Assembly: GCA_947627875.1 (NCBI GenBank)
Contig: CANQXS010000001.1
Location: 1-64,000, forward strand
DNA from: an uncultured Clostridia bacterium
GTDB lineage: Bacteria > Bacillota > Clostridia > Oscillospirales > Ruminococcaceae
Direction: 5' to 3'
DNA length: 64,000 nt
Positions 1 to 8,090 of this stretch are shown here, in pieces. The translations under genes and the position numbers were made by a program. Every line of letters starts with the position of its first letter. The stretch's first letter is position 1. The notes under the pieces are model-generated. The model worked only from the letters and a program-made list of their open reading frames with translations. It ran no database searches and was not told the origin of the DNA.

Positions 1-173
1 TCTGAAATCGGCATATTGATAGCACGCGCTATTAGTTCTACCGGCAATCCTTCCTTAAGAAGATTCTTCGCGTTTTCAAACTTTTCTAATTTCTGACCCT
101 CTTGGCGAGCAGCGATGATTTTCTCTCTCGTATACCCATTCAAAATGGTTTCATTATCAAACAATGTATTCAT
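1..173 (-). CDS. RpnS-like C-terminal module, third copy (runs off the window)
   Basis: An open frame starts at an ATG (173) and stays open to the window edge, at least 57 residues. It begins MNTLFDNETILNGYTREK and continues with LLKEGLPVELIARAIN, so it is a diverged copy of the C-terminal tail of the Rpn-type nuclease encoded at 413-1267. It starts 10 bases after the stop of the second copy (184-402), with a weak purine-rich Shine-Dalgarno, so translation coupling is likely. I infer an antitoxin or oligomerisation role by analogy with intragenic RpnS proteins. Its 3' end is not visible. Confidence 0.6.
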   Translation of the reverse strand, partial: MNTLFDNETILNGYTREKIIAARQEGQKLEKFENAKNLLKEGLPVELIARAINMPIS

Positions 174-183
174 AATGTTTCTT

Positions 184-402
184 TTAATTTGCCATTTGCG
201 ACTTGATCTCGTTGATTTCGGATATTGGCAGATTTATGGCGCGAGCAATAAGCTCCACAGGCAGTCCTTCTTTTATCAGGTTTCTTGCAGTTTCAAGTGC
301 CTTTTTCTTTTCGCCTTTGCTTATGCCCTCATTCAACGCGGCTTTTTCCTTTTCTTTTGTATACCCCTTTAAAATGGTCTCATTATCAAACAATGTATTC
401 AT
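184..402 (-). CDS. RpnS-like C-terminal module, second copy
   Basis: This 72-residue frame begins MNTLFDNETILKGYTKEK and ends EINEIKSQMAN. It repeats almost exactly the last 68 residues of the full-length nuclease at 413-1267, with a 5-residue insertion (ISKGE-like) in the charged helix. It starts 10 bases after the nuclease stop, the same spacing as between copies two and three. The sequence before the ATG is AT-rich with only a weak AAAAGAAA Shine-Dalgarno. Function is inferred: a free-standing regulator or antitoxin made from the duplicated tail. It could also be a decaying duplication. Confidence 0.6.
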   Translation of the reverse strand: MNTLFDNETILKGYTKEKEKAALNEGISKGEKKKALETARNLIKEGLPVELIARAINLPISEINEIKSQMAN

Positions 403-412
403 AAAATTTCTT

Positions 413-619
413 TTAATTTGCCATATGCGATTTGATCTCATTGATTTCGGTAAGGGAAAGATTGAGCGCACGCGCTATTAGTTCTACCGGCAGTCCTTCT
501 TTTATCAGGTTTCTTGCTGCTTCAAGTGCCTTTTTCTTCATGCCCTCATTCAACGCGGCTTTTTCCTTCTCTCTTGTATACCCCTTCAAAATGGTCTCAT
601 TATCAAACAAAGTTACCAT
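413..619 (-). CDS. Intragenic RpnS-like product (internal start inside the Rpn nuclease gene)
   Basis: Inside the nuclease frame, Met217 (ATG at 619) is preceded 9 bases upstream by a perfect Shine-Dalgarno AGGAGGTG (629-636). The resulting 68-residue product begins MVTLFDNETILKGYTREK, aligning residue for residue with the free-standing starts at 402 and 173. In E. coli, Rpn nucleases are known to be inhibited by C-terminal proteins made from such internal starts. That the same happens here is inference. Confidence 0.6.
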   Translation of the reverse strand: MVTLFDNETILKGYTREKEKAALNEGMKKKALEAARNLIKEGLPVELIARALNLSLTEINEIKSHMAN

Positions 620-1267
620 AATATCCCGCACCTCCTGTTCGTGCTCGGTCAAATACTGTTTCAGCAGATTTCTGTCTTTGCAAATTCTGATGGTTTCAGT
701 TACCGCTTCCCGTGTCCGTCCATACAAACGAATTTGGTCGTCAAGGACTTTTGTAAATGCTACATATTGATAGATTATATCTCCCTGAACGCCGTCAGTC
801 AGCACATGAACGCTGACCTCTAAATCAGTCTTTTTGCCTCCGAAGAATTCATCTGAGAGAGTTACAATTTCTTTATCAATGACTCTGCTCCCGGTGTAAA
901 TCACATATAGCTCCGGCTCCGGCAGGCTCAATGCCTTGCTGCCGTAAACGTTCAATTCCTCTTTGCTGATGTAGTCGTGATAAGTCTGAGCCAGATACAT
1001 CAGAGCACGGATAATGATGTTTGCCGTCCAAGTAGATTGCGCCTCAACAAGCACAATCAGCCGCTTGTCGATCATAAAACCGAGATCATTGTAGATGTTG
1101 TCGGTCAGGACATTTTCAAGTGTGATTATCTCGATCATATCCTCAGTGGCGTCAACCGCTTCCGGGTGCAAGGCCTTGTAAAGCTGCAGAACGTATTTCT
1201 TATCCTGAAACAGGTGAACGAATACGCTGTCCTTCGCACCGCGTTTGACTATGATGTCGCTGTCCAT
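413..1267 (-). CDS. Rpn family recombination-promoting nuclease / PD-(D/E)XK transposase-like protein
   Basis: This 284-residue protein belongs to the Rpn (PDDEXK_2 / YhgA-like) family of DNA endonucleases, linked to recombination and phage defence. The nuclease core is visible at residues 55-80: NDLGF with Asp61, then LIVLVEAQS with Glu75-x-Gln77. The C-terminus carries an EKEKAALNEG helix and a short SMC-like ending, LPVELIARALNLSLTEINEIK. I chose ATG 1267 because AAAGGAG lies 8 bases upstream; the in-frame GTG at 1276 falls inside that region. A sigma-A promoter sits 50 bases upstream. The tail is duplicated twice downstream. Confidence 0.85.
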   Translation of the reverse strand: MDSDIIVKRGAKDSVFVHLFQDKKYVLQLYKALHPEAVDATEDMIEIITLENVLTDNIYNDLGFMIDKRLIVLVEAQSTWTANIIIRALMYLAQTYHDYISKEELNVYGSKALSLPEPELYVIYTGSRVIDKEIVTLSDEFFGGKKTDLEVSVHVLTDGVQGDIIYQYVAFTKVLDDQIRLYGRTREAVTETIRICKDRNLLKQYLTEHEQEVRDIMVTLFDNETILKGYTREKEKAALNEGMKKKALEAARNLIKEGLPVELIARALNLSLTEINEIKSHMAN

Positions 1268-1313
1268 CGGTATCACTCCTTTGCGTCAAAATGCACAATT
1301 CTTTTGCACTATT

Positions 1314-1342
1314 ATTATACTCAATTTTCGCGGAAAAGTCAA
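1314..1342 (-). promoter_or_regulatory. Sigma-A promoter of the Rpn gene
   Basis: On the minus strand TTGACT (1342-1337) and TATAAT (1319-1314) are separated by 17 bases, about 45 bases before the start codon. Confidence 0.75.
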
Positions 1343-1508
1343 GGGAGACAAGGCGAAAATTCAACTGATGGGTTTTTGAACTGCTCGTAAATAATAAGGC
1401 TGATAAAATACAATCAGAAAAGATTCATATTTGAGGTAATGTGTTAAAGTTATAAAGACATGTATTTCACATTCAAAATATAGTAGTGTCTATTATCTGC
1501 TATTATAC

Positions 1509-1537
1509 TTGAAAAACTATTACGAATGTGGTATAAT
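1509..1537 (+). promoter_or_regulatory. Sigma-A promoter of the 58-residue small gene
   Basis: TTGAAA and a perfect TATAAT are spaced by 17 bases. The ~120-base leader to the ATG at 1661 holds only tiny frames such as MTIIEVASK (1570-1599). The rest of 1343-1508 is AT-rich with no gene that I can support. Confidence 0.7.
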
Positions 1538-1660
1538 TTATTTAAGAAAGACGATATGAGGCGATTTATATGACAATTATTGAGGTTGCCTCAAAGTAGT
1601 GTTGTGATATGAATGTGCTGCTCTCGTTGAGTGCCAAAAAGACAGTTGGGAGGTGTTCTT

Positions 1661-1837
1661 ATGGCTACTTCAAGTATTTTCACGAATGTCAAGATTACTG
1701 ATCCTAAAAAAGCAAAAGCATTTATTGAAGCTTTGGAAGCATCTGAAAACGATCCCAAATTTGAGCCTTCTGCACCCATTATTCCTACAATCACTGACTT
1801 GGATGAGATTCGTAAGATAATGGCAAAGAGAGATTAA
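1661..1837 (+). CDS. Small 58-residue protein, MATSSIF family, orphan copy
   Basis: The protein begins MATSSIFTNVKITDPKKA and ends DLDEIRKIMAKRD. GGGAGGTG lies 8 bases before the ATG, a strong Shine-Dalgarno. It is a paralogue of 6234-6410, which follows a RES-domain toxin candidate. The two share the first 16 and roughly the last 20 residues, and differ by an internal deletion and a 2-base indel that changes the last residues. The small acidic character and the toxin-linked paralogue suggest an antitoxin or regulator, but no function is established. This copy has no toxin gene beside it. A hairpin repeat follows. Confidence 0.6.
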   Translation: MATSSIFTNVKITDPKKAKAFIEALEASENDPKFEPSAPIIPTITDLDEIRKIMAKRD

Positions 1838-1891
1838 AGGATAATGAACAAATATAGTACTGTCCTGTGCTGAGTCGCAAGACAAAACAAA

Positions 1892-2001
1892 AAAGACCGT
1901 CGCCCTCGCTCCGGTCTTTCCCCATCATATCCCCTTAAACCCGCCTCACCAACCGCTTTTCACCTCTACCCACAACCGTTCTATTTTGTTACAGCCATAT
2001 G
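1892..2001. repeat. Island repeat copy A: hairpin plus spoIIID 3'-end remnant
   Basis: AAAGACCG ... CCGGTCTTT forms a terminator-like hairpin. It is followed by ~80 bases that match the end of the spoIIID-like frame seen in copy D, up to CATATG. On the minus strand the hairpin is followed by a T run. Homology with copy B extends left through the small gene (from about 1655). Homology stops abruptly at about 2007. Confidence 0.8.
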
Positions 2002-2022
2002 TGCAGTACTATAAGGCGGCAA

Positions 2023-2370
2023 ATTAACATATAAATCTTTATAAATCCGCTTGTAAAGCCATTTTACGACAAATTATCATCAAAATAATCCGACATTATA
2101 ATTGTGAAAATAGGAATCATTTCGGGGAAACTCATTGCATTTTATGTGAATATGTGATATTATATCGTACGATAAAGTGTAATAGACTATTCTCATGAAT
2201 AATGCGATTAACATACAAATCGCTGTAAACCCACTTGTATAGCCGCTTTGCAGTAAATCCCCTCTAAAATTATAATACAGTTTAATTGAAAAACGGGAAG
2301 TATTTAAGAAAAACTCCTTGCATTTTGTGCAGATATATGCTATTATATCATATGACAAAATGTGAGGAGC
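2023..2370. repeat. Tandem duplication of a ~163-bp promoter region
   Basis: Two diverged direct repeats, about 2023-2185 and 2207-2370, begin ATTAACATA and end near a GACAAAATG/GATAAAGTG element. Both keep a TTGCAT - 17 bases - TATTAT promoter, at 2135-2163 and 2318-2346. Only the second is followed directly by a gene. There is no coding sequence in the first unit. Confidence 0.7.
2318..2346 (+). promoter_or_regulatory. Sigma-A promoter of the AAA ATPase gene
   Basis: TTGCAT (2318-2323) and TATTAT (2341-2346) are spaced by 17 bases, ending 31 bases before the ATG at 2378. The leader has a GTGAGGAG Shine-Dalgarno. An equivalent promoter in the upstream repeat unit lies at 2135-2163. Confidence 0.7.
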
Positions 2371-2377
2371 GATTATT

Positions 2378-3658
2378 ATGTATAGAGCAATCACAGAAGA
2401 TTTACTTCGTTGGAAAGATAATAGCAACCATAGGCCTCTCATCATTCAGGGCGCACGCAGGGTAGGAAAGACAACGCTTATCAGAGAATTTGGCAGCGAG
2501 AATTATAGAGATACGGTGTATATTAATCTCGAGAATAACCGGCGAATGGCTGATCTGTTTTCCGGAGACCTGAATGTCGAACGCCTTATTATGGGAATAG
2601 AGCTTTACCACGGCTTCAAAATAATTCCCGAAAAGACCCTTATATTTTTTGATGAGGTGCAAACAGTGCCTCGCGTATTTTTGAGTTTAAAGAATTTTCA
2701 TTGCGATGCCCCGGAGTATAACATAATCTGCGCCTGCTCTCATTGGGACGACAATATCTTCGGGGAAGAGTCATTCCCAAAGGACGATGTTGAAATACTG
2801 AGGCTTTATCCTCTTACGTTCAAAGAGTTTCTTATTACTATGAAAAAGGACTATCTCGCAACAGCCTTATCGCAGAAAGACTTTGATAGAATAGAGTGCA
2901 ATAAAGCAGAATATATCGAGTACCTGAAATATTACTTCTACGTTGGAGGAATGCCGCAGGCAGTCAGCTGCTTCGCTGAAAAGAAAGACTTTTATGAAGT
3001 ATGGGATATTCAAAAGGAAGTACTTGAATCATATGAGCAGGATATTTTAAAGTATTCTCCGAGGGGAATAGCCCCTAAAATCCAATCCGTTTGGAGCGTT
3101 CTGCCGAAACAGCTGTCAAAGGAAAAGAAAAAGTTTGTCTATGATCTTTTGCAGAACGGTGCAAGAGCAAAGGATTATGTTACCTCTGTTTTCTGGCTTA
3201 TGGACAGCGGTCTTGCATATAAGGTCAATAGAATTGAAACACCCGAGCGACCTCTTTACGCACATGAGGATCCGAAGGCATTTAAGCTGTTTCCGATTGA
3301 TGTAGGTCTGTTGGGACATATGCTGGGACTTCAGCCCCATACTCTTCTTGACGGAAACGATGTATTTGCCGTATTCAACGAAGCGCTGACCCAGCAGTTT
3401 GTGTTGCAGGAAATGACTGCAAACGGGGGAATAAAAATCTACTACTATACCAACAACCGTGGTGCAAGCGAGATTGAGTTTGTAGTCGACGACGGTATGA
3501 GGATTATACCGATAGAGGTTAGCGCGAAGCTTAACTTGCAGGCGAAGAGTTTGAAAGTATATTGCGAAAAATATAACCCCGAGATTGCGGTTAGAGTTAA
3601 TCTCGAGGAGTATAAGAAAGAAGATGGGGTAATAAATGCGCCAATGTATATGCTTTAA
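2378..3658 (+). CDS. AAA_14/DUF4143 family ATPase
   Basis: This 426-residue protein has the usual layout of the archaeal-type ATPase family common in anaerobes. The Walker A is GARRVGKTT (residues 25-33), the Walker B LIFFDEVQ (88-95), and a DUF4143 C-terminal half ends in a PD-(D/E)XK-like segment (EIEFVVDDG ... PIEVSA). Length is normal. The stretch after Walker B, usually close to AAGSLLG, reads ICACSHWDDNIFGEESF here (117-133), so the sensor region is altered. The family is thought to act on DNA or in toxin-antitoxin-like roles; the substrate is unknown. It has its own promoter. Confidence 0.85.
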   Translation: MYRAITEDLLRWKDNSNHRPLIIQGARRVGKTTLIREFGSENYRDTVYINLENNRRMADLFSGDLNVERLIMGIELYHGFKIIPEKTLIFFDEVQTVPRVFLSLKNFHCDAPEYNIICACSHWDDNIFGEESFPKDDVEILRLYPLTFKEFLITMKKDYLATALSQKDFDRIECNKAEYIEYLKYYFYVGGMPQAVSCFAEKKDFYEVWDIQKEVLESYEQDILKYSPRGIAPKIQSVWSVLPKQLSKEKKKFVYDLLQNGARAKDYVTSVFWLMDSGLAYKVNRIETPERPLYAHEDPKAFKLFPIDVGLLGHMLGLQPHTLLDGNDVFAVFNEALTQQFVLQEMTANGGIKIYYYTNNRGASEIEFVVDDGMRIIPIEVSAKLNLQAKSLKVYCEKYNPEIAVRVNLEEYKKEDGVINAPMYML

Positions 3659-3832
3659 TGTGACGTGACGTTGAAGATATCCTCACTGCATTTAACTATA
3701 TCATCACGGTCCACTTTACCAAATGTTTTTCCCAACCATATAACAGGCTGTATTTCACTGTACGATACTTATATTGAACTCGTGTGCCACCTGTCTGATA
3801 TTGTTTAAATATGTACTTTTTATTGACAGCCA

Positions 3833-3861
3833 TTTGGAATAAATCTATAATATAAAGGCGG
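3833..3861 (+). promoter_or_regulatory. Sigma-A promoter of the rhuM-like gene
   Basis: A consensus TTGACA and TATAAT are spaced by exactly 17 bases, 60 bases before the ATG at 3921. The remaining intergenic sequence (3659-3832) shows nothing recognisable. Confidence 0.8.
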
Positions 3862-3920
3862 TTTTTGAATGTTGTTATATTATACTGACTTAAAATCATC
3901 GATTGAATTGGAGTATGAGT

Positions 3921-4946
3921 ATGAATCGAGAGTTTAATTTTTTGATGTATCGGGCGGCTGATGAGGAAGTCGCGGTCAATGCGCTGATTAAGGACGATAC
4001 TATTTGGCTGACGCAAAGCGCAATGGCTGACTTGTTCTCAGTGGATAAATCTACCATTAGTAGACATTTAAAAAACATATTTTCGGAGGGAGAACTCGAT
4101 GAAAAAGTGGTCGTTGCAAAAATTGCAACAACCACTCAGCATGGTGCTATTGTGGGCAAAACCCAGACAAAAGATACAAATTATTATAACCTCGACGCTA
4201 TCATCTCGGTCGGATACCGCGTGAATTCCAGGCGTGCCACGCATTTCAGAATTTGGGCGACAAGCGTCCTGAAAGAATACATGATAAAGGGCTTTGCTTT
4301 GGACGACGAGCGTCTGAAGCAAGGCAAAACAGCTTTCGGAAAGGATCATTTCCGTGAGCTGTTGGAGCGTGTGCGTTCGATTCGTGCAAGCGAGCGTCGC
4401 ATATGGCAGCAGGTTACCGATATTTTCGCAGAGTGCAGCATCGACTACGACAAGGATTCGGAAATCACTCACGCATTCTATGCGATGGTGCAGAACAAGT
4501 TTCACTATGCTATCACAGGTCAGACTGCTGCAGAGATCGTTTATACTCATGCCGACCGCAGCAGGGAGAATATGGGGCTTACTACTTGGAAGAACGCTCC
4601 CGATGGGCGTATACTCAAATCCGACGTTTCGATCGCGAAAAACTATCTCGATGAAAAGCAGATCCGTCAGCTTGAGCGGACGGTCACAGGATATTTTGAC
4701 TACATTGAAGACTTAATCGAGCGAGAGAACACGTTTACAATGGAGGAATTTTCTAATAGTATAAATGAGTTCCTCTCGTTCCGCCGTTATGATATTCTTC
4801 CCGATAAGGTAAAAATCAGTATGATCGAGGCAAAGGCAAAAGCTGAAGCGGAATATGACGGGTTTAACAAGATGCAAAAGATAACGTCGGACTTTGACCG
4901 AGAGGTAAAGAAGATTCTGGAAAAAGAAAATAAGGAAGAGATTTGA
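3921..4946 (+). CDS. RhuM family protein
   Basis: This 341-residue protein matches the RhuM family, first noted on Salmonella pathogenicity island 3 and common on mobile islands. The N-terminal winged HTH is visible as DDTIWLTQSAMADLFSVDKS. It is followed by the family block YYNLDAIISVGYRVNSRRAT and FRIWATSVLKEYMIKGFALD. The C-terminal half (from about residue 145) is an all-helical region with a charged coiled end. ATG 3921 was chosen because TTGGAG lies 7 bases upstream; upstream TTG 3903 and ATG 3915 are poorly placed. It probably binds DNA; the biological role is unknown. Confidence 0.85.
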   Translation: MNREFNFLMYRAADEEVAVNALIKDDTIWLTQSAMADLFSVDKSTISRHLKNIFSEGELDEKVVVAKIATTTQHGAIVGKTQTKDTNYYNLDAIISVGYRVNSRRATHFRIWATSVLKEYMIKGFALDDERLKQGKTAFGKDHFRELLERVRSIRASERRIWQQVTDIFAECSIDYDKDSEITHAFYAMVQNKFHYAITGQTAAEIVYTHADRSRENMGLTTWKNAPDGRILKSDVSIAKNYLDEKQIRQLERTVTGYFDYIEDLIERENTFTMEEFSNSINEFLSFRRYDILPDKVKISMIEAKAKAEAEYDGFNKMQKITSDFDREVKKILEKENKEEI

Positions 4947-5039
4947 TTATCATGCGCCTGTTGGGGGAGGCATGATAGGCACATAGATGTTAATACTCAA
5001 AACAAGTTGTTTTCAGACAGGAGGATAATATTTATGTCA

Positions 5040-5323
5040 GCTATCAACATATCGGATACGCCAAGACTGAAGCTACCGTAGATGGCGGTATAGGACAAGA
5101 TATACTCTGAATAAAAAACGAGCTTGATTTATAAATTAAAAATATAAACAAGGCTATTTCTGATAACGAGAACGAAGAGCATATCAAGAATATCATAAAC
5201 GACTTTCTCAGGAGAAACTTCTACAGCGTCCGGTTCAACGGCTATGACTCAGGAAATATCGGGCAGCGCTTTCTTGAAATCCTGCCGAAGATCACAGAAC
5301 AAGGAGATGGATTAAAACTATGA
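5040..5323 (+). pseudogene. Remnant of a type IIG restriction-modification N-terminus
   Basis: After ATG 5035 the reading frames are broken by several stops. From about 5140 one frame reads NINKAISDNENEEHIKNIIN then DFLRRNFY, a pattern I associate with the N-terminal helical region of type IIG restriction enzymes (inference from pattern, not search). The frame ends at a TGA (5321-5323) that overlaps the next start codon. The rest of the enzyme is absent. Confidence 0.4.
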
Positions 5324-6192
5324 GTCTGTTTGAATTCTCTGACATATCCAAAAGTGAAGAAACCATTCAGCAAACATGGGAGGATTTTCGTTCAGCTTTA
5401 TCCGCAGGTGATTTTTCATATAATGAGTTGGATGCTGCAAAAGCGAGCACTATATTTTTAAAGGTTTTTGATGACCTTTTTTCCCACTGTCATCCGTTAT
5501 TTGATGCTTCAGCAAAAAGCATATTATCCTGCCCCACGACTCTAATGAGAGCAGGAAGACTTCGTCCTGCTGATCCAGCCCCAACGTATAGCAGATTTAT
5601 TCCAAACAAGGATTATATAACGGAGCACAATCGGTTTAGCCCTCCGGGAGTAGAATGGTTGTATTTGGCCGTAGGTAATCCGTGCATTGCCGAGAATTGT
5701 GCCTTAAAAGAATGTCGAGCTATAGCATGTGAACTGTTCGGCTTGTGCCAGTTCAAACTTAATGAGGAATATTCAGAGAAAATTCTTTTTGACCTTACGA
5801 TAGCAGAAGATGTGTCGTATGAAAATCTAAACAGGCAACTTGAGAATTCGGCTGATGATATTCGTAATCGTGAAGTAAAAAAGGCCGCAAATAGCATCAT
5901 GCGTAAAGGGTATGCCAAGGCGCCAGATGTTAGTGATATCAAGAAGAAGATTACAAGGTGGACGGCATATACTTATGCAAGGCTGTTATCAAAACAGATT
6001 TTTGTTCCTGTGGAAACTGAAGATAAAGAACTCATGTATTCGCCATTCCAGTGTATGGCTCAATACTTTTTATCACTTGGATATGAGGGTATTGTTTATT
6101 CGAGCACAGTATTCCCCGAAGGGAAAAATGTGGTACTGTTCGATAAGGATGCTGCCACCCCTATTGGAAAGATAATAAAGATCTATGTATAA
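5320..6192 (+). CDS. RES-domain protein (predicted NAD+-degrading toxin)
   Basis: This 290-residue protein carries features of the RES family, whose toxins degrade NAD+. Visible pieces are the Arg-rich entry LMRAGRLRP (75-83), NRFSPPGVEWLYLA (104-117), the A-L-K-E-C-R segment with candidate catalytic Glu131, and SLGYEGIVYSSTVF with candidate Ser near residue 262. The N-terminal ~70 residues are extra helices. It is followed 41 bases later by the 58-residue MATSSIF protein rather than preceded by the usual Xre antitoxin. A new type of pair is possible. Assignment rests on motif order only. Confidence 0.65.
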   Translation: MSLFEFSDISKSEETIQQTWEDFRSALSAGDFSYNELDAAKASTIFLKVFDDLFSHCHPLFDASAKSILSCPTTLMRAGRLRPADPAPTYSRFIPNKDYITEHNRFSPPGVEWLYLAVGNPCIAENCALKECRAIACELFGLCQFKLNEEYSEKILFDLTIAEDVSYENLNRQLENSADDIRNREVKKAANSIMRKGYAKAPDVSDIKKKITRWTAYTYARLLSKQIFVPVETEDKELMYSPFQCMAQYFLSLGYEGIVYSSTVFPEGKNVVLFDKDAATPIGKIIKIYV

Positions 6193-6233
6193 CGAAAAAC
6201 GCTTCCGAGCCGATGTGATTCAGAGGTGTGCTT

Positions 6234-6410
6234 ATGGCTACTTCAAGTATTTTCACGAATGTCAAAATTACTGATCCTAAATTTATTAAAGCATGGATAG
6301 CATCTGATGAAGAGCCAAAAGTTGAGCCTTCTGCACCCATTATTTCTACCATCACCGATTTGGATGAAATTCGCAAGATAATGGCAAAGAGATTAAAGGA
6401 TAATAAATAA
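6234..6410 (+). CDS. Small 58-residue protein, MATSSIF family, RES-linked copy
   Basis: This paralogue of 1661-1837 begins MATSSIFTNVKITDPKFI and ends IRKIMAKRLKDNK. AGAGGTG lies 6 bases before the ATG; the in-frame GTG at 6228 lies inside that Shine-Dalgarno. It sits 41 bases downstream of the RES gene on the same strand with no promoter between, so the two are probably co-transcribed. I suggest, without direct proof, that it is the antitoxin or a regulator. It ends at the island repeat copy B. Confidence 0.6.
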   Translation: MATSSIFTNVKITDPKFIKAWIASDEEPKVEPSAPIISTITDLDEIRKIMAKRLKDNK

Positions 6411-6451
6411 ATATAGTACGGTTCTGTACTGGACCGCAAGACAAAACAAAA

Positions 6452-6560
6452 AAAGACCGCAGTCTCCCGCCACGGTCTTTACCCTTTTATTCCCTTAACC
6501 CGCATCACCAGCCGCTTTTCACCTCCACCCACAGCCGTTCTATTTTGTTACTGCCTTATG
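6452..6560. repeat. Island repeat copy B
   Basis: This is the same hairpin (AAAGACCG ... CGGTCTTT) followed by the spoIIID 3'-end remnant to CTTATG. Homology with copy A begins at about 6227, so the small gene and the repeat move or duplicate as one unit. The right end abuts a helicase gene that has lost its 5' part. Confidence 0.8.
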
Positions 6561-7852
6561 TGCAGCATAATCTTATAGCGCATTCGGTGAGTCTTAATCC
6601 GCAATCGGCAGAGGAGTTATGGAAAAACATCTCTTCAAACGACAACTCGCTGCTCGACGGCGTTAAAGAGCTTTTCCAGACGGTTATAAATCTTATCAAG
6701 AGCAACGGCTATACGGTAGATACTGTCAGAAAATTAAATTCAGGCTGCTATGCTCGGAGAAATGAAGACATCCTTACGCTTATTGAGCCCATTTACAATT
6801 CGTATTGCCAATATTTAAATGAACACGATGAGATAGATTTTAACGATATGATAAATTCCGCGGCTGCTTTGGTCAGATCCAAAAAGTATGTAAATCCGTA
6901 CAAATGCGTTATTGTAGACGAATATCAGGATATATCTAAATCGAGATTTTTGCTCCTGAAAAGTCTTCGAGAATCCTCGGATTACGACCTATTCTGCGTC
7001 GGAGACGACTGGCAGAGCATCTACAGATTTGCGGGGAGCGACATCGGATATATCGAGCACTTTAAAAAATACTGGGGTGCTACTGAAGAAAGCAAAATAG
7101 AAACTACATACCGTTTCCCGGGGCAGTTGATTGAAATAAGCAGCAGCTTTGTTATGCAAAATCCTTCGCAGAAAAGAAAAGATATGCACTGCAGCTTTCC
7201 AACAAGAGGCTGCGCTATCGGCGAGATAAACGGCTATACCGAAAAACTTGCAATCGAATTTACCGTTCAGAAGCTCGATGAGCTGCCCGAAAACAGCACT
7301 GTATATTTCATAGGAAGATACACTTTTGATGTAAAACTTCTGGAAGAAAACGGTTCGCTCGAATGTAGGTATAACAATGTCAGCAAAGAAATCGATGTTA
7401 AGTATGCAAAACGCCCGGACCTGAAAATGAGCTTTGTCACCGCTCATAGGTCGAAGGGCTTGCAGGCGGATTACGTCTTTATTATCAACAACAAGGATTC
7501 AAGAATGGGATTCCCAAGCAGGATACAGGACGATCCGATACTCGATCTTTTACTTGAAAACTGCGACCGGTATCCGTATGCAGAAGAGCGCAGGCTGTTT
7601 TATGTGGCGCTGACGCGAGCTAAAAAGAAAGCCATCATTGTGACGGTAAAAGGACACGAGTCGGAGTTTGCAAAGGAGCTCATCGGCAGATACGGCGAAG
7701 TGCTGAAATGTGAACGGTTTGAATGTCCTCTTTGCGGAGGCAAACTGGTAAAACGCTCAGGACCATACGGCGAATTTTTCGGCTGCTCCAACTACCGCAC
7801 GACCGGGTGCAGGTTTAAAAGGAAGATATATAGGAAAGAGCAGATAACATAA
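6545..7852 (+). pseudogene. 5'-truncated UvrD/Rep-type helicase with C-terminal zinc ribbon
   Basis: The frame holds only the C-terminal part of a superfamily 1 helicase. Motif II is VDEYQD (124-129), motif III VGDDWQSIYRFAGSD, later motifs TAHRSKGLQAD and RRLFYVALTRAKKK, and a topoisomerase-type zinc ribbon CPLCGG ... GCSNYRTTGC ends it. Motif I (Walker A) and the whole N-terminal domain are missing. The first ~12 codons lie in repeat copy B, so the original 5' end was replaced at the repeat junction. It cannot hydrolyse ATP as it stands. Confidence 0.8.
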
Positions 7853-7878
7853 AATCCAAGTGAATTCAATTCATCAAG

Positions 7879-7989
7879 AAAGACCGTCGCCCCTCGCTCC
7901 GGTCTTTTCTCATCTTATACCTATAGCCCCGCCTCACCAGCCGCTTTGCAGCTCTATCCACAGCCGTTCTATTTTGTTACTGCCATATG
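7879..7989. repeat. Island repeat copy C
   Basis: The hairpin AAAGACCG ... CCGGTCTTT is followed by the spoIIID 3'-end remnant to CATATG. It lies 27 bases after the helicase remnant and just before mobile-element debris. Sequence 7990-8090 carries the end of an unidentified upstream frame and the Shine-Dalgarno of the next gene. Confidence 0.8.
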
Positions 7990-8090
7990 CCCGGACAGAA
8001 AGGAGGTCAAACGGGCCGCATAGCCGCCCCACTCATTGTTTCCGGCACCGTTATGGTGTTCGCTGCCGGATTCTGTGAAAGGAAATTTGA

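Noticed and set aside
6545..6590. A genuine start of the helicase gene
   Set aside because: The first codons lie in repeat copy B, and the Walker A domain is missing, so the frame is a truncation artefact.
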